From Rhodobacteraceae bacterium QY30 (GTDB lineage Bacteria > Pseudomonadota > Alphaproteobacteria > Rhodobacterales > Rhodobacteraceae): DNA of 64,000 nucleotides. The stretch spans positions 1,054,001 through 1,118,000 of the forward strand of contig CP023454.1 of the NCBI GenBank assembly GCA_002356635.1. The letters are read 5' to 3'. Both the position numbers and the translations under genes were made by a program. This document shows, one piece after another, positions 62,601-64,000 of this stretch. Within the stretch, counting starts at the first letter, position 1, and each line of letters begins with the position of its first letter. Under the pieces are notes generated by a model. It was not told where the DNA came from. It searched no databases and saw only the letters and a list, made by a program, of their open reading frames with translations.

Positions 62601-64000
62601 ACGATGCGACCAAGGTCACAGGGGGCGGGAACCTCTGGGCCTGCGGCCATGTGATCGGCATCCTGGGCCAGAGCCAGCCGGAACATATCCTGTCGGTCCA
62701 TTCGACCTACTCGACGGGCTACACCTTCCCTGCGCTGGCGGCCGAGAACTTCGCGATGATCACGCAGTCAGGCGCGGTCGCCGGGAACGCCATACAGTCG
62801 CGGCGTTACACGGCGGCGAATGCAGTCATCAACCAGATCAACGTCGCCATGCTGGCGGTCGCCAACACGCTTCACCGCGCGATGCCCGGCAGGAAGTTCC
62901 TGATCATGGATCTGTCCGAGGCGGGCACGAGCCGGATCGCGCTGGCTTGGGATGGTGAAACCGCGCCGTCCTATACCGTGCGCAATTGGTCTGATCTGTT
63001 GGCGATGACGAACATGGTCCGCGCCGCCGGATCGGATGTCGGGGTCATCATCGAGTGCTGGCAGGGCGACGACATCGAAACCGCCAAGACCTTCACAACC
63101 GAGTGGTCGCCCTTCTATTTCGGGGCCCGCTGGGGCGGTGGAACGGTCACCCTCGGCACCCCCAACCCCGACAGTGTGTTCAACAGTACCAGGCCGATCG
63201 ATCACTGCCTGTTCGGTCCGCAGGGGCTGTTCGACAATGCGCGCACGAAGTTCATCTTCGCCGAGTATCCGCCCTTCAACGACGCCAACACGGTGACGGA
63301 CCAGATCAATTTCAGTTCGACTGGGTCTCGTACCGGGCAGCTCGATCGTCCTGCCCGCGACCAGCTGCGCCTGATTGCGGCCGACCCGCGGATGCCGTGT
63401 CCTCCCAGTCTGCAGGGCTGGCCAATGCATCTCGCCGACTTCTCGGCCGGCATCCACCCGGCGCGGAACGGAGCGATCTGGGGTATCCCGCAATACGGCC
63501 TGCAGTTCGTCGCCCCGATCCTCGCCTGGGCGGGATATGCCGGCCTGACGGTGCCCCGGATCATCGGCACCGAGACGGCGGCGGATGGCTCTTACACCGA
63601 TGTCATCGTCGACCTGCCGGCGAATGCAACACTGACCACGACCCGGATCCAGCGCGGCCTCGCTGCCCCCGCCACCCCGTCGCCGCATTACCAGGCCGGC
63701 GGCTGCATGGGCTTCGAAATCCGCAGGGCAGCCGACACCGATGCCCAACGGCAAGCGATCTGGACCCTGTCGCAGACCGGCAAGCCTGCGGCCTATCGCG
63801 GCACCGTGGCGTTCCAGGATACCGGAACGGGTGTTTGGCCAAACCGCCGCGGTCGGATCCGCGTCACGCCGGAAGTGCCCTTCGTGAACGGCGACCGGCT
63901 GGAATATGGTCGTGGGCAATCGATGGCAGTGCTTCTGGAACCGCGCGACACGGACGCCCAGACCTGGCTCGACCTGCCGATGGCCCATATCCCGGCGCTC
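59624..64000 (+). CDS. Giant phage tail/receptor protein with esterase-like domain, partial
   Basis: An uninterrupted frame from about 59579 (after a TGA at 59576) through to the right edge, at least 1459 codons. I set the start at GTG 59624, which has no good ribosome site; the 5' end may be missing. Regions: Ig-like repeats with PALPAGLTLSAAGRIEG; an FN3-like domain at about 325-415 (SYEIRYSLDQVNW...STRYYF); a beta-helix-type stretch at about 470-830 (RFRPGTY, NCTLQGLDL, VTENEIFDV, NHMQPLRNVIIRQNVF); and an SGNH/sialate-esterase-like domain with GQSQ (Ser at about 1017) and IHP (His at about 1278). It may recognise and trim host surface sugars. Confidence 0.82.
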   Translation, partial: MNATTGYTPPTAGGTTTVKLFDGATDTGIQWTSAGGAAGAAAGLSGESSLLGTGGAGGYVMAPGSPALPAGLTLSAAGRIEGTATVAGMNQVPVIRVTNTVSGLSSDHPLLLSVAQRPAAMPKPVLAEIATGSFRVTLPAAPANIPPISSVDMLFGATLPLSVSTGSVIFNAFPTGTTTFDFTGLAAGSTRHVTLRGKAHWGDGTFLTPNGYSPNHESITLSGANTAPSFTTPPSISPATGPVGTVFALNPGVVSGQPAPLNALVGLTQNGIDVLAQVVSGQFTATEAGPLIATWQATNGVVPNAQAQATASVTAAAQVPAQMAAPTAVVQSQSQIDVTLAGAPADGGSSITSYEIRYSLDQVNWTTVTGLAQGSTTSFLGLLASTRYYFENAARNAMGLGAWSPFTERTTAAPVTGDIQFGQFTAVNAGGIAVAEPDGVYGQFTVQGGILKPNVSPLTVGLTAVGSKTINVAANEYTVASLAEFAAAKTHMTSAGGRTIRFRPGTYVAPVDYFLASVAYSSRVIITAEAGAYFLGNFRFSASNCTLQGLDLQCTDVNKTAVLWMSGACTGSIITRNRIHGVHYDPLGDYSVNVLANPRGITNTAPYLNGCRVTENEIFDVSECMVFYIEGAADVVISDNEGYWHYSDFLKLVFRPGSFDCLKLIERNYGHDGIGDPGDANNPHIDAIQFSAYVDNHMQPLRNVIIRQNVFTFSTKSRGWGDQGLVAFQDGAYQCLLKDPIIAANIIQSQNYSMVLVLDGGVIAHNTLVSAPSANRSSSTSVPGVKYNSGNTEPNLTVIPGGASPLLIRNLWEDNIAIPAAVTQVDNLVIGDRGALTSYASLFTGTDLEADTLAEVSTEFGLKAGGPGTVGFGRGALNTGIMTIGAPRDPSSWTYNAVLEQVNPGVTQALSVDPMPFDGYVYDAAQSTTEAQVRISGKGTSGQQVQVRGASAGGNTAWTTTTVDVAGNWVATFAVPVAEWGNWYTSEARLGTNDATKVTGGGNLWACGHVIGILGQSQPEHILSVHSTYSTGYTFPALAAENFAMITQSGAVAGNAIQSRRYTAANAVINQINVAMLAVANTLHRAMPGRKFLIMDLSEAGTSRIALAWDGETAPSYTVRNWSDLLAMTNMVRAAGSDVGVIIECWQGDDIETAKTFTTEWSPFYFGARWGGGTVTLGTPNPDSVFNSTRPIDHCLFGPQGLFDNARTKFIFAEYPPFNDANTVTDQINFSSTGSRTGQLDRPARDQLRLIAADPRMPCPPSLQGWPMHLADFSAGIHPARNGAIWGIPQYGLQFVAPILAWAGYAGLTVPRIIGTETAADGSYTDVIVDLPANATLTTTRIQRGLAAPATPSPHYQAGGCMGFEIRRAADTDAQRQAIWTLSQTGKPAAYRGTVAFQDTGTGVWPNRRGRIRVTPEVPFVNGDRLEYGRGQSMAVLLEPRDTDAQTWLDLPMAHIPAL

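Larger units (their letters stand above)
58269..64000. mobile_element. Prophage remnant (immunity region plus tail gene)
   Basis: S24 repressor, three operators, truncated Cro-like gene and a giant tail or receptor protein are packed together. No integrase, packaging or capsid genes appear between immunity and tail genes, so a large internal part is missing or rearranged. The element continues beyond the right window edge. The left boundary is placed at the first phage-like gene; the attachment site is not identified. Confidence 0.7.

Noticed and set aside
60833-62701. Long minus-strand frame of 622 residues
   Set aside because: It lies antisense to the tail gene and is rich in Asp/Arg/Val/Gly, as expected from reverse reading of high-GC coding DNA. 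No ribosome site or family motif.

Overview
The window comes from a high-GC alphaproteobacterium, most likely a Rhodobacteraceae member close to Rhodobacter, Paracoccus or Gemmobacter. I infer this from the protein families and gene neighbourhoods: an fhs-folD cluster, a DUF2849-cysI-cysH-DUF934 operon beside an Lrp-type regulator, an NsrR-like Rrf2 regulator behind an FNR-type box, and a Tad pilus locus with an array of Flp-like pilins. No rRNA, tRNA or CRISPR array was seen.

Layout. 1-6.2 kb holds housekeeping genes: pepA (5' end cut off), holC, a DUF305 protein, a retropepsin, MarC, an ABC-F ATPase, ndk and a TfoX C-terminal-like protein. 6.2-10 kb has an NsrR-like regulator, a DUF4202 protein, an Old Yellow Enzyme gene broken by a frameshift and an M29 aminopeptidase. 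10-15 kb is a three-gene YhiI/RbbA/YhhJ-like export operon. 15-22 kb carries an FAD oxidoreductase, a YoaK protein, a cold-shock gene with a long leader, and a one-carbon operon (fhs, chorismate mutase, a FolD paralog with replaced active-site residues, and canonical folD). 22-26 kb has pdeM, a ligase-associated Lhr-type helicase and a HIBADH-like protein.

26-42 kb is a Tad/Flp pilus locus, mostly on the minus strand: AAA ATPase, GT39-like membrane protein (plus strand), TadV/CpaA, two TadD-like lipoproteins, TadC, TadB, TadA/CpaF, TadZ/CpaE, an OmpA lipoprotein in the usual CpaD place, secretin, CpaB, and six Flp-like pilin genes. Two pilin units are near-identical 309-bp copies. Hairpin terminators split the locus into several transcription units. 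42-49 kb has a lytic transglycosylase, a HAD-UbiA fusion, a large Pro/Ala-rich OmpA protein, rlmJ, infC with a non-canonical ATA start, a tiny repeat-bearing membrane protein and fpr.

49.8-53.6 kb is the assimilatory sulfate reduction operon with a divergent Lrp/AsnC regulator. 53.6-57.8 kb holds a DMT exporter, tpiA, an A-type Fe-S carrier, a DUF3307/SatD pair and sufT. From about 58.1 kb the sequence becomes phage-like: repeated GGAACATGG motifs, an S24 repressor, three tandem 7-6-7 operators and the start of a Cro-like gene. That gene switches abruptly into a giant tail or receptor-type protein whose frame stays open to the window edge. It appears to combine an FN3-like domain, a beta-helix and an SGNH-esterase-like domain. 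The junction looks like a deletion or rearrangement inside a prophage remnant.
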